Assembly (NCBI GenBank): GCA_035622975.1
Contig: DASPUH010000028.1
Span: 1 to 25,180 of the forward strand
Reading direction: 5' to 3'
DNA length: 25,180 nt
DNA from: DASPUH01 sp035622975
GTDB lineage: Bacteria > Chloroflexota > Limnocylindria > Limnocylindrales > CSP1-4
In this document: piece by piece, positions 18,087 to 24,016 of the stretch
How the letters are laid out: each line of letters starts with the position of its first letter
How positions within the stretch are numbered: position 1 is the first letter of the stretch
Made by a program: the position numbers and the translations under genes
The notes under the pieces: generated by a model
Database searches by the model: none
The model's input: only the letters and a program-made list of their open reading frames with translations
Told to the model about the DNA's origin: nothing

Positions 18087-18136
18087 TAGAATCGCCGCGA
18101 CTCGCTGGGTCACAGCGACGGCTCCACTTGGAGGGC
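18087..18136 (+). promoter_or_regulatory. -10 box and Shine-Dalgarno for the SnoaL-like gene
   Basis: TAGAAT (18087-18092) is a near-consensus -10, 48 nt before the ATG. GGAGGG (18130-18135) is a good ribosome-binding site 4-5 nt before it. No clear -35 is seen. An inverted repeat TCGGT-GACTT-ACCGA lies at 18006-18020 upstream and might be an operator or chance. Confidence 0.4.
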
Positions 18137-18139
18137 AGC

Positions 18140-18616
18140 ATGGCTGAATCCAGCGGTCGCACGATCGTCGAGCGCTATGCCCGCGCCGTGCAGGACAAGG
18201 ATCTCGACGCCCTGGCGGCGCTCGTCTCCGACGACTACGTGGATGAGATGCCCCAGTCCGGCGAACGGGTCCGCGGCAGGGCAAACCTGCTCGCATACAC
18301 GAGCAGCTACCCGGGCGGGGTAGGCACGGTCGAGCCGACGAGCGCACGACTCGTCGGGTCGGAGGACCGCTGGGTGCTCACGCCCACGTTCGCGCCGCTA
18401 CGTATCGAAGGATCGGGCGATGTCTACACCTACGTCGGCACGGTCACGTATGCCAACGGCGAAACATGGCAGATGATCCAGATCGTGGAACTCCGCCAGG
18501 GCAGGGTCGCCAAGACCACGTCCTGGTTCGCCGCACCGTTCGAGGCACCGGCATGGCGAGCGAAATTCGTGGAGCGCTTCCCCGCGCTGGGCGCTTCGGA
18601 CGCCTCAGGCCGCTAG
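18140..18616 (+). CDS. SnoaL-like / NTF2-fold protein (158 aa)
   Basis: Starts MAESSGRTIVERYARAVQDKDLDALAALVSDDYVDEMPQSG-type sequence. The opening helix (IVERYARAVQDKDLDAL), then SDDYVDEMP, the R-x-R-G-R-A-N-L turn and later beta strands ending WQMIQIVELRQGRVAKTTSWFAAPFEAP are typical of the SnoaL/NTF2-like superfamily. Members include polyketide cyclases, ketosteroid isomerases and many small-molecule-binding proteins of unknown substrate. It is cytosolic with no signal peptide. It lies between the two ssb copies, so it may belong to an inserted segment. Specific chemistry cannot be predicted. Confidence 0.85.
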   Translation: MAESSGRTIVERYARAVQDKDLDALAALVSDDYVDEMPQSGERVRGRANLLAYTSSYPGGVGTVEPTSARLVGSEDRWVLTPTFAPLRIEGSGDVYTYVGTVTYANGETWQMIQIVELRQGRVAKTTSWFAAPFEAPAWRAKFVERFPALGASDASGR

Positions 18617-18636
18617 CCTCAACAGCCGACTCGCGG

Positions 18637-18678
18637 CTTGCCGAGGTACTGGCCGCAGATCTCGGGCAGGCGGTCCCA
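18637..18678. repeat. Left piece of the second ssb copy
   Basis: Forty-two bases matching ssb 17696-17737 with two differences. Read on the minus strand it encodes WDRLPEICGQYLGK, equivalent to SSB residues 50-63. It ends at CCCA, exactly where the right piece (19576) begins with CCCA, so the copy was split at this point by an 897-bp segment. Confidence 0.8.
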
Positions 18679-18741
18679 GGGCGCGATAACCGAGTTCTGA
18701 CCCGGGCACCCCAGATGCCCCATCTACGTCGGAAGGTTGTG

Positions 18742-19158
18742 ATGCGGCAGATCGTCGCGGTCGCGGCAATGCTTGCGATGGTTGCGTGCGCGGCGCCAAT
18801 CTCCCCGTCTGCCGTTGCGCCGTCGCCTTCTTCGGTGCCTCTCGCGGCCGGGGAGATCGCCTTGCCCACCGAGCCGCTGGTCGCGTTGGAGCCCGGGGTG
18901 GCCACAGCGTGTGCCGGCGTCGGTGTGAGCGCTGTCCTCCACGGCAGCGCCGCCGACCCCCGCGTGGCGTGGTTGGTCAACGACCTTGGCACCCGCTTGG
19001 ACGTGGTATGGCCGCCAGGCTATCTAGCACGGTTCACCCCGAACCTCGAGGTCCTCGACGGGAACGGGGTCGTCGTGCTCAAGGCCGGCGGCGTCGTCAC
19101 CGGCGTGTGCGGCACGGTCGACCCGCACATCTGGCTCCTCGAGCCGCCGTTCAAGTAG
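18742..19158 (+). CDS. Small putative lipoprotein (138 aa)
   Basis: ATG 18742 follows a GGAAGG Shine-Dalgarno at 18731-18736. The N-terminus MRQIVAVAAMLAMVAC is a short signal peptide with a lipobox-like MVAC, giving Cys16 as the probable lipidated residue. A Ser/Pro/Ala-rich linker follows (SPSAVAPSPSSVPLA). The mature part is mostly beta and has CAGVGVSAVLHGSAADPRVAW, NLEVLDGNGVVVLKAGG and a C-terminal VCGTVDPHIWLLEPP. The two mature-domain Cys residues could form a disulfide. I do not recognise a family. It looks like a small secreted binding or surface protein. It lies inside the segment that splits the ssb copy. Confidence 0.75.
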   Translation: MRQIVAVAAMLAMVACAAPISPSAVAPSPSSVPLAAGEIALPTEPLVALEPGVATACAGVGVSAVLHGSAADPRVAWLVNDLGTRLDVVWPPGYLARFTPNLEVLDGNGVVVLKAGGVVTGVCGTVDPHIWLLEPPFK

Positions 19159-19184
19159 TACGACCAACTGGACGTCAAACCCAC
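19159..19184 (+). repeat. 26-bp direct repeat, copy 1
   Basis: Begins immediately after the stop of the lipoprotein gene with TACGACCAACTGGACGTC and ends ACCCAC. Identical at 24 of 26 positions to copy 2 at 19555-19580. The two copies are 396 bp apart and enclose the 100-residue orphan gene. Confidence 0.75.
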
Positions 19185-19220
19185 CTCTAGCTCGCAGACG
19201 TAGACCCGCGCGGTCGACGA

Positions 19221-19226
19221 TATCCT
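19221..19226 (+). promoter_or_regulatory. -10 box giving a leaderless transcript
   Basis: TATCCT ends 6 nt before ATG 19233, placing the expected transcription start on or next to the A of the start codon. There is no Shine-Dalgarno. This fits leaderless expression as known in actinobacteria and Deinococcus. Confidence 0.45.
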
Positions 19227-19232
19227 GCAGCA

Positions 19233-19535
19233 ATGCGGTTCCTCGGCCTGGGCAAGCCAGCCCAAAGGGTCGTCAAGGCGTACGGCCGCGATAGCTTGCT
19301 CATCTGGATCAACCCCGTGATATCGGCGATGCAGGCGTCTCTGGGCCTTCGGGTCGGCCTGCGCTCCGAGGCCGAGGTGCTCGACAAAATGGAGAGGGAT
19401 GCCCTCGCTATGGCCGACCGCGGCTATCGGATCGTCGCATCCGACAGGTACGACCTGCCGGTCGTCCTCGCGGCTGGCCGGCGGGCGACCTACTACCGCG
19501 TGACGTACGAGTTGATCAAGCCGCCCTCCGCGTGA
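19233..19535 (+). CDS. Small hypothetical protein (100 aa)
   Basis: Starts MRFLGLGKPAQRVVKAYGRDSLL, then a predicted helix-rich part (INPVISAMQASLGLRVGLRSEAEVLDKMERDALAMADRGYRIVASDRYD region) and an amphipathic beta end (VVLAAGRRATYYRVTYEL). The DKMERDALAMADRGYRI-x-S motif resembles the short domain seen in small actinobacterial proteins with unknown role, in which a long helix is followed by a G-Y/W turn. No catalytic motif is apparent. Its codon use has more A/T than the pur genes, consistent with recent acquisition. It is bracketed by 26-bp direct repeats and has its own leaderless promoter. Confidence 0.65.
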   Translation: MRFLGLGKPAQRVVKAYGRDSLLIWINPVISAMQASLGLRVGLRSEAEVLDKMERDALAMADRGYRIVASDRYDLPVVLAAGRRATYYRVTYELIKPPSA

Positions 19536-19545
19536 CGGTGATGCC

Positions 19546-19564
19546 CTTGGTCAATACGACCAAG
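19546..19564 (+). terminator. Short hairpin after the 100-residue orphan gene
   Basis: CTTGGTC-AATAC-GACCAAG forms a perfect 7-bp stem 11 nt past the stop codon and overlaps the start of direct-repeat copy 2. No U-run follows. It may be a weak terminator or part of a recombination site. Confidence 0.35.
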
Positions 19565-19580
19565 TGGACGTCAGACCCAC
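19555..19580 (+). repeat. 26-bp direct repeat, copy 2
   Basis: Starts TACGACCAAGTGGACGTC and ends ACCCAC. Two substitutions separate it from copy 1. Its last five bases coincide with the first bases of the right-hand ssb fragment, so the repeat sits exactly on the junction. Confidence 0.75.
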
Positions 19581-19726
19581 GTGACGATGCTGTGGAACTC
19601 GCTGCGCTCCTCGCCGGCACGGTAGTCGTTGGTCGCCACGGAGAATTGCGTGACGGTCTTGCCGCTCGCGAGCGTACGCAGCTCGGGGTCACGGGTCAGG
19701 CGACCGGTGAGCGGGACCCGGTTCAT
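19571..19726 (-). pseudogene. Truncated second copy of ssb (first 50 residues)
   Basis: From ATG 19726 the frame reads MNRVPLTGRLTRDPELRTL and follows SSB to residue W50, then Val and a TGA (19571-19573) contributed by the flanking sequence. The change VLITG to VPLTG alters the first OB-fold strand. The Shine-Dalgarno region GGGAGG and the upstream DNA are retained, so a short product could be transcribed, but the OB fold is incomplete. The next 14 codons are found 0.9 kb away (18637-18678). Non-functional remnant. Confidence 0.8.
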
Positions 19727-19856
19727 GTTCGACCTCCCGGGAGCGCCCGGAGGCGGCTCCCCACGTGGACGGCGGGACGGCGGAACGGACCGGCGGGTGG
19801 TCGGCGCGAGGGCGACGACGCGAAGCAGGCTAGCGGGCGCCGCTTACCAGCGACTT
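19576..19856. repeat. Right piece of the second ssb copy
   Basis: Matches 17734-18015 (ssb codons 1-50 and 131 bp upstream) at about 95% by eye, in the same orientation. Homology ends near 19856 in the middle of the spacer before the next gene, so the duplication endpoint lies there. Together with its pseudogene this accounts for most of the gap 19536-19917. Confidence 0.88.
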
Positions 19857-19904
19857 GGCGGGCGCCGAGCGCGAGCGGAGGTGGTGTCGCCGTCGGCCGG
19901 GCAC

Positions 19905-19910
19905 TACGAT
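19905..19910 (+). promoter_or_regulatory. -10 box giving a leaderless transcript
   Basis: TACGAT ends 7 nt before ATG 19918, again placing transcription start at the initiation codon. There is no Shine-Dalgarno and no clear -35. Confidence 0.45.
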
Positions 19911-19917
19911 GCCCGCC

Positions 19918-20406
19918 ATGCCGGGTGACTCGCTCCTGATCGGGATCGCGCAACTGGCCATCGTGGTGGCCGGGTTCACCGCCATCTCCGCGACCCTCCT
20001 GCCTGGCGGCAGCAGGTGGAACCAAGCCCAGGGGATCCGCCTGCGGACGATCGTCTCCACGAGTTTCAACGTCGCCTTCGAAAGCCTGCTGCCGCTGATC
20101 GCGTTCCCCGCCCTGGCCGACGAGCGGAGCTCGCTGGTCCTGGCGAGCACGCTGATCGCCATCTACCTCACGGCGGTCGTGCTGGTCCGCGCCCGGCAGA
20201 CCGTGCGCGCCCGGGCCCTCCACATGCGCGCGACCCAGCTCATCCTGACCGCGGCCGTCGGCTCGGTCGTCCTCTTCGCGCTGGACGCCCTGGTCTTCGG
20301 CTCGCTCACCGTCTATGCCCTCGCCCTGTGTGTGCAGTTGTCCGTGGCAGCCATCAGCTTCTACAGCCTCGTGTCGGCGGCCACCGGACCCAGCCCCGGC
20401 GGGTGA
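19918..20406 (+). CDS. Four-helix integral membrane protein (162 aa)
   Basis: Four hydrophobic segments are visible. These are SLLIGIAQLAIVVAGFTAIS (5-24), ESLLPLIAF and its flanks (about 52-66), SSLVLASTLIAIYLTAVVLV (about 70-90) and LILTAAVGSVVLFALDALVFG with YALALCVQLSVAAISFYSLV (about 108-152). The first helix with its GIAQLAIVVAGFTAI pattern resembles small uncharacterised membrane proteins of actinobacteria and proteobacteria. No functional residues stand out. The start is supported by a -10 box at leaderless distance. The gene ends 10 nt from the convergent PPOX gene. Confidence 0.8.
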   Translation: MPGDSLLIGIAQLAIVVAGFTAISATLLPGGSRWNQAQGIRLRTIVSTSFNVAFESLLPLIAFPALADERSSLVLASTLIAIYLTAVVLVRARQTVRARALHMRATQLILTAAVGSVVLFALDALVFGSLTVYALALCVQLSVAAISFYSLVSAATGPSPGG

Positions 20407-20416
20407 GGCCGAGGGC

Positions 20417-20851
20417 TCAGGGCATCAGCTGGTCGTCCGCGTAGTCCCAGGCGTTCATGACATCGGGCTCGAGGGCCACGATCACGCCCGGCTCCGCGCT
20501 CACGTAGGCCTCCACCGGGCTGGCCGGGTCGTACGCCTCGACGTAACGGCGGCAGATCCCCATCGCCAGCTCCCGGTAGCCGCCCGGCAGGACGCGGGCG
20601 TGGCCGCGCACCTCGATGCCTCGATACGGGCGCGCGTTCTCCGCCAGGAGCAGGGTGATCCGGTCGTCGCGCTCGAGCATGGCGATCTTGCGGTCGCCGG
20701 CCGGCAGCTGGATGAGGAAGCGCGCGCCGTCCCAGCGATGCCAGACGGGCCGGGCGAAGACCGTGCCGTCCGCCTTGGCGAGCGAGACGACGGCTGCCAG
20801 CGGAAGGTCGAAGAGATCGCCCAGCTGGTCGGGTGAGAGCCCTCGGCGCAC
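20417..20851 (-). CDS. PPOX-class flavin/F420-binding split-barrel protein (144 aa)
   Basis: Begins MRRGLSPDQLGDLFDLPLAAVVSLAKADGTVFARPVWHRWDGARFL-like. It shows the pyridoxamine 5'-phosphate oxidase-like pattern of a short helix, then A-V-V-S-L-A-x-x-D-G, R-P-V-W-H-x-W-D-G, then RKIAMLERDDRITLLLAE and a VRGHARVLP strand. Members bind FMN, F420 or heme, act as small dimeric reductases or oxidases, and are abundant in high-GC Gram-positives and Chloroflexota. Cofactor and substrate cannot be told from sequence. The start is GTG; the only upstream ATG meets a stop at once. It follows the membrane-protein gene by 29 nt on the same strand. Confidence 0.85.
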   Translation of the reverse strand: MRRGLSPDQLGDLFDLPLAAVVSLAKADGTVFARPVWHRWDGARFLIQLPAGDRKIAMLERDDRITLLLAENARPYRGIEVRGHARVLPGGYRELAMGICRRYVEAYDPASPVEAYVSAEPGVIVALEPDVMNAWDYADDQLMP

Positions 20852-20880
20852 TCACGCCATGGTAGCCCCAGGGCACGGCC

Positions 20881-21324
20881 TCAGGGCAGCAGCACCGCCA
20901 CGAGGCCGATGAGCAGGCCTCCGAGCAGGGCCACGCCGATCATCTGAGCGGCGCGACGCTGGTCGGCGCGATGGGCACGGGCGTCCGCGATGCGCTCCAT
21001 CGGCCCGATCTCGCCGAAGTTGAAGACGCCGAGGCGGGCGAAGCCGACGCAGAAGTGCAGCACGGCCTGGAGCCAGCCCACGAGGGCGCCCGCGGCGGGC
21101 AGGGCGATCAGCAGCCTGACCGGGTGGGGCAGCCCGAGGGCGAAGATCACGACGGCGACGACGATCGTGACGATCGTGCCCGCGATGGCCCCGGCCTGAC
21201 GCCGGCGGATCTCGGCTGGGCCGATGTTGCAGACGCCCGGCTGGTACGACGGCCCGGGCACCGGCTGGATGGGATGCGGTGAGGGGACGGGCTGTGGCGC
21301 GGCGGCAGGGCGGAGAAGGGACAT
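20881..21324 (-). CDS. Membrane protein with a Pro-rich N-terminus and CNIGPAEI motif (147 aa)
   Basis: Start MSLLRPAAAPQPVPSPHP is chosen for its GGAGG Shine-Dalgarno; six residues more are possible upstream. A Pro-rich, probably cytosolic segment leads to YQPGVCNIGPAEIRRRQ, a motif I recall from other Chloroflexota/actinobacterial membrane proteins but cannot name. It is followed by hydrophobic segments AGTIVTIVVAVVIFALGL and LIALPAAGALVGWLQAVLHF, a polar stretch with Arg/Asp/His, and a last helix MIGVALLGGLLIGLVAVLLP. There are three predicted membrane helices and no catalytic motif. It lies downstream of rsmI by 60 nt. Confidence 0.75.
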   Translation of the reverse strand: MSLLRPAAAPQPVPSPHPIQPVPGPSYQPGVCNIGPAEIRRRQAGAIAGTIVTIVVAVVIFALGLPHPVRLLIALPAAGALVGWLQAVLHFCVGFARLGVFNFGEIGPMERIADARAHRADQRRAAQMIGVALLGGLLIGLVAVLLP

Positions 21325-21384
21325 CGAGTAAGCCTCCTGCCTCATCGTACGCCCAGCCGGGGGCGACCGGATCCGGCGGCTCGG

Positions 21385-22248
21385 CTAGCCCGCGCGGAAG
21401 AGCTCGCGCCGCGGCAGGCCGGTCCGGGCGGCGACCCGCCGGGCCGCCTCGGAGCGGCTCAGGCCGCCAGCCACGAGGCCGGCCACCTCCTCGCGACCGA
21501 GGGCCAGGTCGCCGGGCTGCGGCGCCGCCGCGGCCTCCGGGCGCCCGGCCACGACGAGCGTGACCTCGCCCCGTGGCGCTTCCGCCGCCGCTCGATCCGC
21601 GAGGCTCCCCAGGCTGCCCCGCCAGACGTCCTCGTGGAGCTTCGTCAGCTCGCGGCAGAGGACCGCGGGTCGCGACGTGCCGCACGCCTCCGCCAGGGCG
21701 CGCAGCGTCGCCGCCGCCCGGCCCGGCGCCTCGAAGAGGACGGTGACCCGATCGTCGGCCGCCACCCGGGCGAGGCGTTCGCGCCGCTGACGACCGCCGC
21801 GTGGCAGGAAGCCCTCGAAGCCCCACCGCGCCGCGGGCAGCCCGCTCGCCACCAGCGCCGCCAGCACCGCCGAGGGACCGGGGATGGGCACGACGCGGCC
21901 ACCCTCCCCTGCCCAGGCCGCCACGAGCGACGCGCCGGGGTCGCTCACGAGCGGCGTGCCGGCGTCGGTCACGAGGGCCAGGTCGGCGCCGCCGCGCAGG
22001 TGGGCCAGCAGCTCCGGATCCCTGGCGGCCGCGTTGCGCGCGTGGTAGCTCACCTGCCGGGTCGGGATGGCGCACCGCGCGAGCAGGCGGCGCGTGATCC
22101 GCGTGTCCTCCGCGGCGATGCGCGGCACCGCTCGCAGGACGTCCAGGGCCCGCGCGCTGATGTCGCCCAGGTTGCCGATGGGGGTCGCCACGACGTACAG
22201 GGTCCCGCCCGGGCCCCCCACGGCGCTCACCGTGCGCCCCTCGCTCAC
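21385..22248 (-). CDS. rsmI: 16S rRNA (cytidine1402-2'-O)-methyltransferase
   Basis: RsmI adds the ribose methyl on C1402 in the ribosomal P site using SAM. Tetrapyrrole-methylase fold: LYVVATPIGNLGDIS (17-31), AEDTR (46-50), SYHARNAA, LVTDAGTPLVSDPG and the GPSAVLAALVASGLP segment, then FEGFLPR. The C-terminal extension with RSEAARRVAARTGLPRRELF is the family's helix-turn-helix-like tail. Start GTG 22248 gives a GTGA overlap with nadE. An alternative GTG at 22230, preceded by GAGGGG, would shorten it by six residues. Confidence 0.94.
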   Translation of the reverse strand: MSEGRTVSAVGGPGGTLYVVATPIGNLGDISARALDVLRAVPRIAAEDTRITRRLLARCAIPTRQVSYHARNAAARDPELLAHLRGGADLALVTDAGTPLVSDPGASLVAAWAGEGGRVVPIPGPSAVLAALVASGLPAARWGFEGFLPRGGRQRRERLARVAADDRVTVLFEAPGRAAATLRALAEACGTSRPAVLCRELTKLHEDVWRGSLGSLADRAAAEAPRGEVTLVVAGRPEAAAAPQPGDLALGREEVAGLVAGGLSRSEAARRVAARTGLPRRELFRAG

Positions 22249-23117
22249 CCGCGCCGCTGCGCCCCGGGCCGCCGGCGCGGGTACAGGTAGTCGACGCCCG
22301 TCGTACGCGACGAGATCTTGGCGATCGGCGGGACCTGCCGCTTGAACTCGGACCCGGCGACCATCCCCTCCACGCGCTCGACCATGGACGCCTCGAAGCC
22401 CATCGCCACCAGTTCCTCCGCCGTCCGGCGGCGGTCGACGAGCCAGAACAGCAGGCGGTCGATCGTGGCGTAATCGAAGCCCACCTCGTCCTCGTCGGTC
22501 TGGCCCGGCCAGAGATCCGCGGAAGGGGCCTTGCGCAGGATCGGGTCGGGCACGCCGACCGCCAGCGCCAGCTGGCGCACCTGGGTCTTGTACAGGTCGC
22601 CGATGGGGTTGAAGGCGCTCGCATTGTCGCCGTAGAGCGTCGTGTAGCCGATGAGCGCCTCGGTCTTGTTGCCGGTTCCGATGACCAGGCCGTTCCACAC
22701 GACCGAGAGGTCGTACAACACGGCCATGCGGGCACGGGCCATGAAGTTCCCCCGCCGGCGGGCCGAGGCGTCCGGTTCCTGGCCCCCGAAGTAGCCGTCC
22801 ACGATGGCGCTGATGTCCACGAGGCGGCTGGCGCAGCCGAGCGTCCGCACCACTGCCTCCGCGTCGCGCCGTGAGCTCGGCGCGGACGTGCGGTACGGCA
22901 GCAGCACGCACAGCAGCTGCTGCGGACCGACCGCCTCGGCGGCCAGGAAGGCCACGAGCGCCGAATCGATGCCGCCCGACAGGCCCAGCACGAGCCGCTC
23001 GAAGCCGGCCTGGCGCATCTGCTCGCGGATGAAGTCGACCGCCAGACGGCGCGCCACCGGGGCATCGATGGCCAGCTCCTGCGGCACGCTGAACGCCTCG
23101 GCCCGTGCCGCATTCAT
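22245..23117 (-). CDS. nadE: NAD synthetase, synthetase domain only
   Basis: ATP-dependent amidation of nicotinate adenine dinucleotide to NAD. 290 residues with the PP-loop SGGIDS (47-52), LLPYRTSAPSSRRDAE, the GNFMARARMAVLYDLS segment, VIGTGNKTEALIGYTTLYGDNASAFNPIGDLYKTQV and LWPGQTDEDEVGFDYATID, all diagnostic. It lacks the N-terminal glutaminase domain. That domain is encoded by the preceding gene, whose stop overlaps this ATG in ATGA. The two products probably form a glutamine-dependent complex. Confidence 0.95.
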   Translation of the reverse strand: MNAARAEAFSVPQELAIDAPVARRLAVDFIREQMRQAGFERLVLGLSGGIDSALVAFLAAEAVGPQQLLCVLLPYRTSAPSSRRDAEAVVRTLGCASRLVDISAIVDGYFGGQEPDASARRRGNFMARARMAVLYDLSVVWNGLVIGTGNKTEALIGYTTLYGDNASAFNPIGDLYKTQVRQLALAVGVPDPILRKAPSADLWPGQTDEDEVGFDYATIDRLLFWLVDRRRTAEELVAMGFEASMVERVEGMVAGSEFKRQVPPIAKISSRTTGVDYLYPRRRPGAQRRG

Positions 23118-24016
23118 GTCGCCGCACCCGCCTCGCGTTCGGGCTCGGCGGCCGCGCCGGCCCGCTCCCGCACGATCTGCTCCAGCTGGCGAAGCATCAC
23201 CTCCGGACGCTCGTCCCGCAGCAGCGGCAGGGCGATGCGTTCACGCCGCAGGTCGGTCAGGTCGACCTCCACGAGGTAGAGGCCCTCGTCGAAGAGCGGC
23301 GCCTGGAAGAGCGTCGCCCCGCTGGGGGCGATGACCTCCGAACCGCCCCAGAAGCTGATCGACTCGTCCAGGCCGACGCGGTTGACGAAGATGACGAAGC
23401 TCGTGGTGAGCTGCGCGTAGGCCCGCATCATCGTGCGCCACGAAGTGGCGGTGCCCAGGCCGGCCTCGTTGGCCGCGGCCACGTCGCGACCGGGCGAGGA
23501 CGAGACATTGATCAGCAGCTGGGCCCCGTCCAGCGCCAGCAGGTCGGGCAGCGCGAGATGCCAGAAGTCCTCGCAGATGGCGAGCCCCACGCGGGGCCCC
23601 AGCCGGCTGTCAGTCGCCCGCACGGCCGATCCCGCGGCGAAGAAGCGCCGCTCGTCGAACAGCCCGTAGGTGGGCAGGAAGACCTTGCGGTGGACGTGGA
23701 CGATGGTGCCGTCCTCCACGAGGGCAGCGGCGATGAAGAGGCGGTGGTCGGCCGACTCCTCGACGAAGCTGATGACCGCCGAGAGGCCGCGCGTGTCCGC
23801 CACCAGCGCGCCGAGGCGCGGGTCGTCGAGGCGCATGGCCACCTCGGCGTTGAGGTCCTGCAGCAGGTAGCCGGTCAGGCCGAGCTCCGGGAAGACGACG
23901 AGGTCGGCGGCCTGTGCGCGGGCATCGGCCAGCTGGCGGTGATGGATCTGGAGGTTGGCCTCGACGTCACCCAGGCGGGGCGCCAGCTGGGCCAGGGCGA
24001 TCCGGAGGCGCTGCAC
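23114..24016 (-). CDS. Carbon-nitrogen hydrolase, probable glutaminase subunit of split NAD synthetase
   Basis: Nitrilase-superfamily protein, 300 residues, starting with GTG: MQRLRIALAQLAPRLGDVEAN-like N-terminus. The triad is Glu44 (FPELGLTGY), Lys111 (HVHRKVFLPTYG) and Cys148 (GLAICEDFWH). The C-E-D-x-W context and the KVFLPTYGLFDERR stretch match the glutaminase half of glutamine-dependent NAD synthetases. The 4-nt overlap with nadE supports ammonia transfer to it. It has its own promoter just before the GTG (leaderless), inside the end of oppF. A stand-alone amidase role is less likely given context. Confidence 0.9.
   Translation of the reverse strand: MQRLRIALAQLAPRLGDVEANLQIHHRQLADARAQAADLVVFPELGLTGYLLQDLNAEVAMRLDDPRLGALVADTRGLSAVISFVEESADHRLFIAAALVEDGTIVHVHRKVFLPTYGLFDERRFFAAGSAVRATDSRLGPRVGLAICEDFWHLALPDLLALDGAQLLINVSSSPGRDVAAANEAGLGTATSWRTMMRAYAQLTTSFVIFVNRVGLDESISFWGGSEVIAPSGATLFQAPLFDEGLYLVEVDLTDLRRERIALPLLRDERPEVMLRQLEQIVRERAGAAAEPEREAGAAT

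Noticed and set aside
18721..19387. Minus-strand short frames opposite the lipoprotein and orphan genes
   Set aside because: No ribosome-binding sites or recognisable motifs; the plus-strand genes have a signal peptide, Shine-Dalgarno or promoter support.
18679..19575. Insertion sequence between the two ssb fragments
   Set aside because: No transposase frame and no terminal inverted repeats are visible, so it is reported only as an inserted segment of unknown mechanism.
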